DNA from: Streptomyces bicolor
GTDB lineage: Bacteria; Actinomycetota; Actinomycetes; Streptomycetales; Streptomycetaceae
DNA: 64,000 nt
Reading direction: 5' to 3'
Assembly (NCBI RefSeq): GCF_000719285.1
Contig: NZ_JOFS01000003.1
Span: 186,001 to 250,000, forward strand
This document shows, piece by piece, positions 48,092 to 56,009 of the stretch. Each line of letters opens with the position of its first letter. The stretch's first letter is position 1. The notes beneath the pieces are model-generated. The model did no database searches and was not told where the DNA came from. It saw only the letters and a program-made list of their open reading frames with translations. The position numbers and the translations under genes are program-made.

Positions 48092-50248
48092 ATGCCCACA
48101 TCAGCCATGCCCGAATCCGGTCGCTCGGCGCCGGAAAAATCACGAATGTCGGCGAAGTCGGTGGCGATATGGAGCGCCGTCGCCCTGGTAGGTGCCCTCG
48201 GCTGGGCCGTGCTCGCCCTGTCCCGGGGCGAGGAGATCTCGGCCGTCTGGCTGGTCGTGGCGGCCCTCGGCTCGTATGCGATCGCCTACCGCTTCTACTC
48301 GCGGTTCATCGCCCGGCGGGTCCTCCAGGTCGACGACAGCCGTGCCACCCCGGCCGAACGCCTCGAGGACGGCGTCGACTACCACCCCACCGACAAGCGG
48401 GTGCTGTTCGGCCACCACTTCGCGGCGATCGCCGGCGCGGGACCGCTGGTCGGCCCGGTCCTGGCCGCGCAGATGGGCTATCTGCCCGGCACGGTCTGGA
48501 TCATCGCGGGCGTGATCTTCGCCGGCGCGGTGCAGGACATGATCGTCCTGTTCCTCTCCATGCGCCGGGACGGCAAGAGCCTGGGGCAGATGGCCCGGGA
48601 CGAGATCGGCAAGGTGGGCGGTGCCGCCGCGCTGATCGGCGTCTTCGCGATCATGATCATCCTGCTCGCGGTTCTCGCGATGGTCGTCGTCAACGCGCTG
48701 GCGGAGTCCGCGTGGGGCACCTTCTCGGTCTCCATGACCATCCCGATCGCCCTCTTCATGGGCTTCTACATGCGCTATCTGCGCCCCGGCCGGGTCGTGG
48801 AAACGAGCCTCATCGGCGTCGCCCTGCTGCTGCTCGCCATCCTCGGCGGCGGCTGGATCCAGGACTCCTCGCTCGCCGAGTACTTCGTCTGGAGCCCGGA
48901 GACCCTGGTCTTCTGCCTGGTCGGCTATGGCTTCTTCGCCTCGGTGCTGCCGGTGTGGATGCTGCTGGCGCCCCGTGACTACCTCTCGACCTTCATGAAG
49001 GTCGGCACCATCGCCCTGATGGCCGTCGGCGTGGTCATCGCCGCCCCGAACCTCAAGGCCGAGTCGGTGACCGACTTCGCCTCGACCGGCGCCGGACCGG
49101 TGTTCGCCGGTTCCCTCTTCCCCTTCCTCTTCATCACCATCGCCTGCGGCGCCCTGTCCGGTTTCCACGCCCTGGTCTCCTCCGGTACGACCCCGAAGCT
49201 GATCCAGAAGGAGTCCCAGGTCCGCCTGATCGGCTACGGCTCCATGCTCACGGAGTCCTTCGTCGCCGTGATGGCCCTGATCGCCGCCTGCGTGCTCGAA
49301 CCCGGCCTGTTCTACGCCATGAACTCCCCGGCCGCGCTGCTCGGCCCGACCGTGGACACCGCCGCCGAGGCGGTGAAGAACCTCGGCTTCACCATCACCC
49401 CGGACCAGCTCACGGCGGCGGCCAAGGCGGTCGAGGAGGAGACACTGGTGGGCCGCTCCGGCGGGGCGCCCACGCTGGCCGTCGGCATGTCGGAGATCTT
49501 CGCCGGGGTGTTCGGCGGCGCCGGGATGAAGGCCTTCTGGTACCACTTCGCGATCATGTTCGAGGCGCTGTTCATCCTCACCACGGTGGACGCCGGCACC
49601 CGCGTCGGCCGCTTCATGCTCCAGGACATGCTCGGTAACGTCTGGAAGCCGATCGGCCGCGTCACCTGGAAGCCGGGCATCTGGATCACCAGCGCCCTGG
49701 TCGTCGGCGCCTGGGGCTACTTCCTCTACGCCGGTGTCACCGACCCCCTGGGCGGCATCAAGCAGCTCTTCCCGCTGTTCGGCATCGCCAACCAGCTCCT
49801 GGCCGCCGTGGCGCTGGCCGTCACCACCACCGTGCTGATCAAGTCCGGCAGGCTGCGCTGGGCCTGGGTCACCGGCATCCCGCTGGCCTGGGACGTGGCC
49901 GTCACCTTCACCGCCGGCTGGCAGAAGATCTTCTCGGACAACCCGGCGATCGGCTTCTTCGCCCTGCGCGACAAGTACGCGCACGCCATCGAGGACGGCC
50001 AGCTGCTGCCGGGCGCCACGGACATGGACGACATGCACACCATCGTGCTCAACAACACGGTCGACGGTGTGCTCATGGCGATCTTCCTGCTGCTGGTCCT
50101 CACCGTCCTGGTCAACTGCGCGGTGGTGTGCGTCCGCGCCGTCCGGGCCGGGGCTCCGCTGCCGACGACCGAGGCGCCGTACGTCGAGTCGCGTATCGAC
50201 GTGCCGGAGCAGCGCGACTCCGAGCCGCTGGTGGGGGCGGGTTCATGA
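48092..50248 (+). CDS. cstA: carbon starvation protein CstA family transporter
   Basis: This 718-residue polytopic membrane protein belongs to the CstA/BtsT family (peptide and pyruvate uptake). Conserved blocks are DYHPTDKRVLFGHHFAAIAGAGPLVGPVLA (in pieces), QDMIVLFLSMRRDGKSLGQ, GALSGFHALVSSGTTPKL and FEALFILTTVDAGTRVGRFMLQ. About 17 membrane segments are apparent. ATG 48092 follows AGGAG by 5 bp; a long upstream opening is not used. The stop overlaps the YbdD-type gene as ATGA, the usual arrangement. Confidence 0.95.
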   Translation: MPTSAMPESGRSAPEKSRMSAKSVAIWSAVALVGALGWAVLALSRGEEISAVWLVVAALGSYAIAYRFYSRFIARRVLQVDDSRATPAERLEDGVDYHPTDKRVLFGHHFAAIAGAGPLVGPVLAAQMGYLPGTVWIIAGVIFAGAVQDMIVLFLSMRRDGKSLGQMARDEIGKVGGAAALIGVFAIMIILLAVLAMVVVNALAESAWGTFSVSMTIPIALFMGFYMRYLRPGRVVETSLIGVALLLLAILGGGWIQDSSLAEYFVWSPETLVFCLVGYGFFASVLPVWMLLAPRDYLSTFMKVGTIALMAVGVVIAAPNLKAESVTDFASTGAGPVFAGSLFPFLFITIACGALSGFHALVSSGTTPKLIQKESQVRLIGYGSMLTESFVAVMALIAACVLEPGLFYAMNSPAALLGPTVDTAAEAVKNLGFTITPDQLTAAAKAVEEETLVGRSGGAPTLAVGMSEIFAGVFGGAGMKAFWYHFAIMFEALFILTTVDAGTRVGRFMLQDMLGNVWKPIGRVTWKPGIWITSALVVGAWGYFLYAGVTDPLGGIKQLFPLFGIANQLLAAVALAVTTTVLIKSGRLRWAWVTGIPLAWDVAVTFTAGWQKIFSDNPAIGFFALRDKYAHAIEDGQLLPGATDMDDMHTIVLNNTVDGVLMAIFLLLVLTVLVNCAVVCVRAVRAGAPLPTTEAPYVESRIDVPEQRDSEPLVGAGS

Positions 50249-50436
50249 GGACCGTCCGCAAGGTGCTCGGGGTGGTGCGCTGGTACGCCCGGGAGGTGAC
50301 CGGCGAGGCCGAGTACGACCGCTACTGCGAGCGCCACCGGCGCCGTCACCCCCAGGCCCCCGTACCGACCCGGCGGGAGTACGACGTACTGCGCACCCTG
50401 CGCCAGGAGGAGCACCCGCAGAGCCGCTGCTGCTGA
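50245..50436 (+). CDS. YbdD/YjiX family small protein
   Basis: This 63-residue basic protein reads RKVLGVVRWYAREVTGEAEYDRYCERH and ends RREYDVLRTLRQEEHPQSRCC, matching the YbdD/YjiX family that is always found directly after CstA-type transporters. It starts in an ATGA overlap with cstA. It probably aids or regulates the transporter, but its molecular role is not known. Confidence 0.9.
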   Translation: MRTVRKVLGVVRWYAREVTGEAEYDRYCERHRRRHPQAPVPTRREYDVLRTLRQEEHPQSRCC

Positions 50437-50500
50437 CGCGGTTGACGTTCCGCACACCCAACTGCCACTCCATGCCAGAGGGCGGCTGCGGGTGGTTCGT

Positions 50501-50577
50501 GGTTGCTCGCGCAGTTCCCCGCGCAGTTCCCCGCGCCCCTCAGGTACGTGCAGCGGACGTACCCAAGGGGCGCGGGG
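50501..50577. repeat. dispersed Streptomyces repeat forming a long hairpin
   Basis: The plus strand carries an inverted copy of the common AGGGGCGCGGGGAACTGCGC repeat with the 12-mer GCGCAGTTCCCC present twice in tandem (from 50509). CCCCGCGCCCCT (50529-50540) pairs perfectly with AGGGGCGCGGGG (50566-50577), and inside the loop GGTACGT (50543-50549) pairs with ACGTACC (50557-50563). The structure lies between ybdD and the next gene and probably terminates the cstA-ybdD transcript. Confidence 0.7.
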
Positions 50578-50670
50578 CCGTATCGACATGCGGCTCCGCC
50601 GCGTGGGCGCGACCAGCCCCCGACCATCCGCACCCGCCCGAAGACAGAACCCACCCACGGCGAGACACAG

Positions 50671-51618
50671 ATGCTGAGACGCAGCTCCCTCCTGATCCGC
50701 CCCGAACTCGACGACGACCCCCTGCACAGGACCCTGCGCGAACTCCGGCCCACCCAGCAGCTCCACGGCCTCGGCGCCGGCCGTTCCAGCCCCGCATGGG
50801 AACCCGTGGCCGCACTGCTGCACACCACAGGACGCGACTGGGACCGCCGTACCCACCGGGTCTCCGTCCTCGCCCGGGGCCTACCGGCCGCGGTCGCCGA
50901 GAGATGGGCCACCGACCGCCCCGACGACGGCGACGCGCTCGTCCTGCGCGCCTACGTTCAGTCGGCCCGCGCCCCGGCCGAGGGGCACGACGCGGTCCGC
51001 CGCGCCGAGCAGCTGTGTCTGCGCGCCGCCGCGGCCTGCCCGGAGGATCCGACCCCCTGGCTGGCGCTGCTGTCCCTGATGCACTCCTGCGCCGTGCCGG
51101 TGCAGGACGCCGTGCCCGTGTGGACCCAGGCCGTCAACCGCGCCCCCTGGCATCGGACGGCCTACCACCTGATGCTGCGCTACCTGTCCCCGCGCGGGCA
51201 CGGCGCGGTTCCCGACATGATGGACTTCGCCTGGCAGGTCGCCTTCCAGGCACCGCACGGCTCACCGATCGCCCTGCTGCCGGTGGCGGCCCGCGTGGAA
51301 CTCGTCGCCCACCGCCAGGAGCAGCACGGCCTCGCCGCACTCGGCGTGAGCGGTCACTGGACCGAACCCCGGGCGGTACGGGAGATCGACACGGCCCTCT
51401 CCCGCTGGTTCCACACGTCCGCCGCCCCGCACGCCGAAGCCGTCACCGACCTCAACGTCCTCGCCTTCGCCCTGACCCGCGCCCACCGCCCGGCCGAGGC
51501 GGCCCCGGCGTTCCGGCGCATCGGCCGCCACATGACCCGCCACCCCTGGGACCTGCTGCCCGAGCCGGAACGCACGTTCCGCTACTGGCGGGACCAGCTG
51601 ACCGGCCGCCGGACGTGA
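50671..51618 (+). CDS. conserved hypothetical protein, helix-rich
   Basis: This 315-residue soluble protein is not recognised by function. It is rich in helices with short repeats of the type ALVLRAYVQSARAPAEG, RAEQLCLRAAAACPEDPTPWLALL and VWTQAVNRAPWHRTAYHLML, resembling tetratricopeptide-like pairs. A conserved C-terminal part reads MTRHPWDLLPEPERTFRYWRD. ATG 50671 is chosen since the open frame upstream consists of the repeat element. No signal peptide or membrane segment is seen. Confidence 0.78.
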   Translation: MLRRSSLLIRPELDDDPLHRTLRELRPTQQLHGLGAGRSSPAWEPVAALLHTTGRDWDRRTHRVSVLARGLPAAVAERWATDRPDDGDALVLRAYVQSARAPAEGHDAVRRAEQLCLRAAAACPEDPTPWLALLSLMHSCAVPVQDAVPVWTQAVNRAPWHRTAYHLMLRYLSPRGHGAVPDMMDFAWQVAFQAPHGSPIALLPVAARVELVAHRQEQHGLAALGVSGHWTEPRAVREIDTALSRWFHTSAAPHAEAVTDLNVLAFALTRAHRPAEAAPAFRRIGRHMTRHPWDLLPEPERTFRYWRDQLTGRRT

Positions 51619-51650
51619 GAGCGACCCCTTGGCCGGCCCCGCTATACCCG

Positions 51651-52442
51651 CTATACCGGAGCCGGCGTCGTCTCCGTCTCCTCCGGCGCAGCCGCCTGCG
51701 CCCGTTCCCGGGCCTCGCGGCGGGCCAGGATGAACCAGCCGACGGGGACGCCCGCCGCGAACAGCCACCACTGGATGGCGTACGCGTAGTTCAGCGGAGC
51801 GTTCTCGTCACCGGGCTTCCCGATCAGCTCAGGTGTGTCGCCCTTCGGCTCGGGCGCCGTCTGCACGACGTAGCCGCCCAGCACCTGGGCGTCCAGCCGC
51901 CGCGCCTCCTGCTCGCTGTTGATCAGCATGACCTGCCGGTCGGGAAGGCCCTCGAGGTTCTTGATGCCGCTGGCCTCGGTCGTCTCGTCGGGCATCAGCC
52001 GCCCGGTGACGCTGATCCGGCCGCTCGGCGGCCCGGGGATCTTCGGGAAGGCCGTCTGGCTCGGCCCGTCGGCGGGGATCCAGCCGCGGTTGACCAGCAG
52101 CACCTTGCCGTCCGTCAGGACGAAGGGGGTCAGGACGTGGAAGCCGACCTCCTCGTCCGCGTTGACGCGCCGCCGGACGACGACTTCCCGGTCGGTGTCG
52201 AACCGCCCCTCCGCGGTCACGGTGCGGTACCGCTGCTTCGAGGTGACGGTGTGTCCCGGGGACGTCAGCTCCTCCACGGGCACCGGCTTCGCGCCCAGCG
52301 CGTCGGCGACCAGCTGGTTGCGGGCGCTGCGCTCCTCGTAGCGGTGCATCTGCCAGATGCCCAGCCTGATCATCGTGGGGATGAGAAGCAGGGCGACCAG
52401 CGTGAGGATCACCCACTGCCGGGACAACAGGAAGCGGTACAC
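51651..52442 (-). CDS. SURF1 family cytochrome oxidase biogenesis protein
   Basis: This 263-residue protein has the SURF1 layout: an N-terminal membrane segment (WVILTLVALLLIPTMIRLGIWQ), a large outside domain with the family motif LGIWQMHRYEERSARN, VNRGWIPA and a C-terminal segment (NYAYAIQWWLFAAGVPVGWFI) followed by a basic tail. SURF1 helps assemble heme-copper terminal oxidases. GTG 52442 is used; it lies at the end of a 13-bp inverted repeat, and no normal Shine-Dalgarno sequence precedes it. A TTG 15 bp upstream is within the repeat and less likely. Confidence 0.9.
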   Translation of the reverse strand: MYRFLLSRQWVILTLVALLLIPTMIRLGIWQMHRYEERSARNQLVADALGAKPVPVEELTSPGHTVTSKQRYRTVTAEGRFDTDREVVVRRRVNADEEVGFHVLTPFVLTDGKVLLVNRGWIPADGPSQTAFPKIPGPPSGRISVTGRLMPDETTEASGIKNLEGLPDRQVMLINSEQEARRLDAQVLGGYVVQTAPEPKGDTPELIGKPGDENAPLNYAYAIQWWLFAAGVPVGWFILARREARERAQAAAPEETETTPAPV

Positions 52443-52472
52443 CCCACGACCGTACAACTCGGTCGTGGGGTG
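52440..52472. repeat. 13-bp inverted repeat overlapping the SURF1 start
   Basis: CACCCCACGACCG (52440-52452) and CGGTCGTGGGGTG (52460-52472) are perfect inverted repeats separated by 7 bases. On the minus strand the hairpin lies between the zinc-ribbon gene and SURF1, and its 3' arm contains the SURF1 GTG. It could terminate the first gene or mask the SURF1 start. Confidence 0.75.
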
Positions 52473-52491
52473 CTTTCAGGCGGGTACCGGG

Positions 52492-52725
52492 TCACACCTT
52501 GTCGACGATCCCCACCTTTCCCTCCTGGCGGGCGCAGTGGGCGCCGCAGTACCAGTGGCCCTCGACCTCGACGCCCTGCCCGATGATCTGGACACGGCAG
52601 TGCTCGCAGATGGGTGCCATGCGGTGGATCGCACAGGAGAAGCAGTCGAAGACGTGCACCGCGCCCTGCGCGTGCACCTCGAAGGTCATGCCGTAGTCGT
52701 TTCCGCATACTTCACATGTCGCCAT
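52492..52725 (-). CDS. small cysteine-rich zinc-ribbon-like protein
   Basis: This 77-residue protein has cysteines and histidines in pairs typical of zinc binding: CEVCGNDY (Cys4, Cys7), FDCFSCAIH, ICEHCRVQ and HWYCGAHCARQ. Together they make one or two treble-clef or metallothionein-like sites. There is no signal peptide. The sequence is recognisable as a conserved actinobacterial protein, but the role (metal buffering or nucleic-acid binding) is unknown. It lies upstream of SURF1 on the same strand. Confidence 0.8.
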   Translation of the reverse strand: MATCEVCGNDYGMTFEVHAQGAVHVFDCFSCAIHRMAPICEHCRVQIIGQGVEVEGHWYCGAHCARQEGKVGIVDKV

Positions 52726-52804
52726 GCGCCACAGGGTGAGCCGTCACCGCGGCCCGGGCGAGAGGGCTCCGGGCGAGTCGCGCGGCAATCACCCGTCCGT
52801 ACGG

Positions 52805-53818
52805 TCACTGCTCCGACGCGGGTTCCACATCCCTGAGGAGTTGCCCGAAGGCCGCCTCGTCGATCACCGGCGTACCGTACTGCCGGGCCTTGACCACCTT
52901 CGAGGTGCCCGCGTCCGGGTCGTTCGTGACGAGCAGGCTGGTCAGCCGGGACAGGCTCGTCGACACATGCAGCCCGGCCTCGACCGCGCGGTCCTCCAGC
53001 AGGTCCCGCTCGACCGACGTGTCTCCGGAGAAGGCGACCCGCATGCCCTGCTTGAGCCTTTTGCCCTCTTCGTAGCGGCCCGGGTTGGGATAGGGGCAGG
53101 CGGGCCTCTTGCGGGACGGCCGCCAACTGGTCGGGCGGTAGCCGCCGGAGCCGTTGTAGCCGGCGTATCCACCCGCCTGCTGCCCGATCCGGGGCGTGGC
53201 GGTGTCCCGCCACTCGGTCAGCGGCCGGCACTCCTGCAGCGGCAGCCGCACGCTGTCCGCCGCCGCGGCCCGCAGGCTCGGTCGGAACGCCTCCGCCAGC
53301 ACGCGCGCGTCGTCGAGCGCGTGGTGCGCGCGCTGCTGTACGACGCCGAAGTGCGCGGCCAGCGACTCCAGCTTGTGGTTGGGCAGCGGCAGGCCCAGCT
53401 CCTTGGACAGCGCGATGGTGCACAGCCGCTGCCGTACCGGCGCCTGCCGCTCCGCGCGCGCGTACTCCCGCGCGATCATCTGCCAGTCGAAGACGGCGTT
53501 GTGCGCGACGAGCACCCGGCCGTCGAGGCGGGCCGAGAACTCCTCGGCGATGTCCGTGAAGAGGGGCGCCGACTCGAGCACCTCGCTCGTCAGACCGTGG
53601 ATCCAGACCGGGCCCGGATCGCGCTCGGGGTTGACCAGCGTGTACCAGTGGTCCTCGACCTCGCCGCGTGCGTCCAGCCGGTAGACGGCCGCGGAGATTA
53701 TCCGGTCCTCCCGGGCCAGGCCGGTGGTCTCCACGTCAACGACCGCGTATCCCTGGGGATACGCGGCCGGCCACACTGTCGGGGAGGACGCCGCGGTCGT
53801 CGTACGGTCTTCGAGCAT
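52805..53818 (-). CDS. DEDDh 3'-5' exonuclease with C-terminal BRCT domain
   Basis: This 337-residue protein resembles the epsilon subunit of DNA polymerase III. Exonuclease motifs are VVDVETTGL (D28, E30), LVAHNAVFDW (D110) and AHHALDDAR (H165, D169), giving a complete DEDDh set. A linker (about 185-245, Gly/Tyr-rich YAGYNGSGGYRP) leads to a BRCT domain (KRLKQGMRVAFSGDTSVERDLL onwards), which often binds DNA ends or phosphopeptides. The combination suggests DNA repair or proofreading. ATG 53818 is used as the start. An additional in-frame opening upstream has no homology. Confidence 0.9.
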   Translation of the reverse strand: MLEDRTTTAASSPTVWPAAYPQGYAVVDVETTGLAREDRIISAAVYRLDARGEVEDHWYTLVNPERDPGPVWIHGLTSEVLESAPLFTDIAEEFSARLDGRVLVAHNAVFDWQMIAREYARAERQAPVRQRLCTIALSKELGLPLPNHKLESLAAHFGVVQQRAHHALDDARVLAEAFRPSLRAAAADSVRLPLQECRPLTEWRDTATPRIGQQAGGYAGYNGSGGYRPTSWRPSRKRPACPYPNPGRYEEGKRLKQGMRVAFSGDTSVERDLLEDRAVEAGLHVSTSLSRLTSLLVTNDPDAGTSKVVKARQYGTPVIDEAAFGQLLRDVEPASEQ

Positions 53819-54014
53819 GGTCACTGAGGATACGGGCCGCCACTGACAGTCCTGACCGTCAGGTGCCTTGCCACGCCCGCCCGTTCGAGCGCGGCGAACG
53901 CACACGCGTCAACCGGTCGTCGCCCACGCCGTGTTGCCGCACTCCGGTGACCGCGGTGCCCCAACGTGAGCGTCGGTACGTCCCGGATGTCCCCCGTGGT
54001 GCGATCCTCCGCAT

Positions 54015-54725
54015 GTGACCGGACCAACGCATGACGAAGCCCACGGTGGTGCGCTGGGCGAGCGGCTGAACTGGCTGCGGGCGGCCGTCCTCGGGGCGAA
54101 CGACGGCATCGTGTCGACCGCGGGACTCGTAGTCGGCGTGGCCGGCGCGACGGACGACCGCTCGGCGCTGCTCACGGCCGGGCTGGCCGGGCTGCTCGCC
54201 GGGTCGATGTCGATGGCGGCGGGGGAGTACGTCTCGGTGTCCACGCAGCGTGACTCGGAGAAGGCCGCGCTGGCCGTGGAGAGACGGGAGTTGCGGGAGC
54301 GGCCCGAGGCGGAACTGGAGGAGCTGACGGAACTGCTGGAGCGACGGGGGCTGTCCCGGGAGGTCGCCCGGGAGGCGGCCGTGCAGTTGACGGAACGGGA
54401 CGCGCTGAAGGCACACGCGCGCGTGGAGCTCGGTATCGACCCGGACCGGCTGACCAACCCGTGGCACGCGGCGTGGGCGAGCTTCGTGGCGTTCACGGCC
54501 GGGGCGCTGCTGCCGCTGCTCGCGATGGTGCTGCCGCCCGCGGACCGGCGGCTGGCGGTCACCGTCGTCTCCGTGCTGGCCGCCCTCGCCCTGACCGGCT
54601 GGAGCAGCGCCCGCCTGGGCGCCGCCGCCCCGGCCCGCGCGGTGCTGCGCAATGTGGCGGGCGGCGCGCTGGCCATGGGGGTCACCTACGCGGCCGGGTC
54701 GCTGCTGGACGTGGCCGGGGTGTAG
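54015..54725 (+). CDS. VIT1/CCC1 family iron/manganese transporter
   Basis: This 236-residue membrane protein has the VIT1 pattern: LNWLRAAVLGANDGIVSTAGLVVGVAGA at the N-terminus, then GLLAGSMSMAAGEYVSVSTQRDSE, a charged cytoplasmic helical hairpin (ELRERPEAELEELTELLERRG, in pieces) and three more membrane segments. Homologues move Fe2+ or Mn2+ across membranes. The GTG at 54015 has no visible Shine-Dalgarno sequence. It is divergent from the exonuclease gene with 196 bp between. Confidence 0.92.
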   Translation: MTGPTHDEAHGGALGERLNWLRAAVLGANDGIVSTAGLVVGVAGATDDRSALLTAGLAGLLAGSMSMAAGEYVSVSTQRDSEKAALAVERRELRERPEAELEELTELLERRGLSREVAREAAVQLTERDALKAHARVELGIDPDRLTNPWHAAWASFVAFTAGALLPLLAMVLPPADRRLAVTVVSVLAALALTGWSSARLGAAAPARAVLRNVAGGALAMGVTYAAGSLLDVAGV

Positions 54726-54895
54726 CGGCGGCCTGCCGCCGGTGGGCGCCGATATTGCCGCGCGGTTCTCCCAGGCCACTGGCACACTCGGAGCCCTCGA
54801 AGCGCGCCGGGCGCCGACAGCGACGTACGGTGGGGTGCGCGCTCGACCACCCCACTCCAGCGCACGTACGACAACAGACGAGAAGGACCCTCGCC

Positions 54896-55960
54896 ATGCG
54901 CGCCACCACCATCCACGCCCCCTTCGACATGCGCGTGGAGGACGTGCCCGACCCGGTGGTGCGGCAGCCCACCGACGCCGTGATCCGGGTGCTGCGCGCC
55001 TGCATCTGCGGCAGCGACCTGTGGGCGTACCGGGGCGAGGCGGCCCGGGAGCCGGGTCAGCGGATCGGCCACGAGTTCCTCGGCGTCGTCGAGGAGACCG
55101 GCTCCGAGGTCACGGGCGTCGCGCGGGGTGACCTCGTGGTCGTGCCCTTCATGTGGTCGGACGGCGTCTGCGACTACTGTCGCGAGGGTCTCACCACCTC
55201 CTGCGAACACGGCGGCTTCTGGGGCACCGTCGGCTCGGACGGCGGCCAGGGCGAGGCAGTACGCGTTCCCTTCGCCGACGCCACCCTCGTCCGGCTTCCC
55301 AAGGACGCGGCCGGCGACGACCGCCTGCTGTCCGCCCTGCTGACCCTGTCCGACGTCATGGGCACCGGCCACCACGCCGCCCTCGGAGCCGGAGCCCGCC
55401 CGGGCGCCACGGTCGCCGTCGTCGGGGACGGTGCCGTCGGCCTGTGCGCGGTGCTCGCCGCCAAGCGGCTCGGCGCGGAGCGGATCATCGCGCTGGGCCG
55501 CCACCAGGTCCGTACGGACATCGCGCGCCGCTTCGGCGCCACCGACGTCGTCGCCGAGCGCGGGGACGCGGCCGTCGAGGCCGTACGCGAACTCACGCGC
55601 GGGCAGGGCGCCCACGCCGTCGTCGAGGCCGTCGGTACCGAGCAGTCGATGCGTACGGCGGTCGGGATCGCCCGCGACGGCGGCACCGTCGGCTGGGTCG
55701 GTGTGCCGCACGGCAGCGGCACGGGTCTCGACCTCGGCGTCCTGTTCGACCGCAACATCGCGCTGCGCGGAGGAGTCGCGCCGGTCCGCACGTACATCCC
55801 GGAGCTGCTGCCCGACGTCCTGGACGGCACCATCGACCCGTCGCCCGTCTTCGACATGACCGTCGGCCTGGAGGACGTCCCCGCCGGCTACAAGGCGATG
55901 GACGAGCGCACCGCGCTCAAGGTCCTGGTCACCAACCGAGGCCGGGGAGAAGCCGGCTGA
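54896..55960 (+). CDS. zinc-dependent alcohol dehydrogenase family protein
   Basis: This 354-residue protein is of the MDR superfamily. The catalytic zinc ligands are C38 (ACICGSDLW), H59 and E60 (RIGHEFLG); a structural zinc lobe has CDYCREGLTTSCEHG. The NAD(P)-binding motif is VVGDGAVGLCAVLAAK. ATG 54896 is chosen on homology; the long upstream frame overlaps the preceding gene. A related group acts on threonine or on sorbitol, but the substrate is not readable here. The last codons contain one copy of a 17-bp direct repeat. Confidence 0.9.
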   Translation: MRATTIHAPFDMRVEDVPDPVVRQPTDAVIRVLRACICGSDLWAYRGEAAREPGQRIGHEFLGVVEETGSEVTGVARGDLVVVPFMWSDGVCDYCREGLTTSCEHGGFWGTVGSDGGQGEAVRVPFADATLVRLPKDAAGDDRLLSALLTLSDVMGTGHHAALGAGARPGATVAVVGDGAVGLCAVLAAKRLGAERIIALGRHQVRTDIARRFGATDVVAERGDAAVEAVRELTRGQGAHAVVEAVGTEQSMRTAVGIARDGGTVGWVGVPHGSGTGLDLGVLFDRNIALRGGVAPVRTYIPELLPDVLDGTIDPSPVFDMTVGLEDVPAGYKAMDERTALKVLVTNRGRGEAG

Positions 55961-55993
55961 GGGCCAGTCGACCGACGCCGGGGAGAAGCCGGC
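55941..55993. repeat. 17-bp direct repeat across the alcohol dehydrogenase stop codon
   Basis: GCCGGGGAGAAGCCGGC occurs at 55941-55957 (last codons and stop region of the dehydrogenase) and again, identical, at 55977-55993. Each copy can form a small GCCGG/CCGGC hairpin, so the pair may help end transcription between the convergent dehydrogenase and copD genes. It looks like a recent local duplication. Confidence 0.6.
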
Positions 55994-56009
55994 CACGGGA
56001 CCGACGGGC

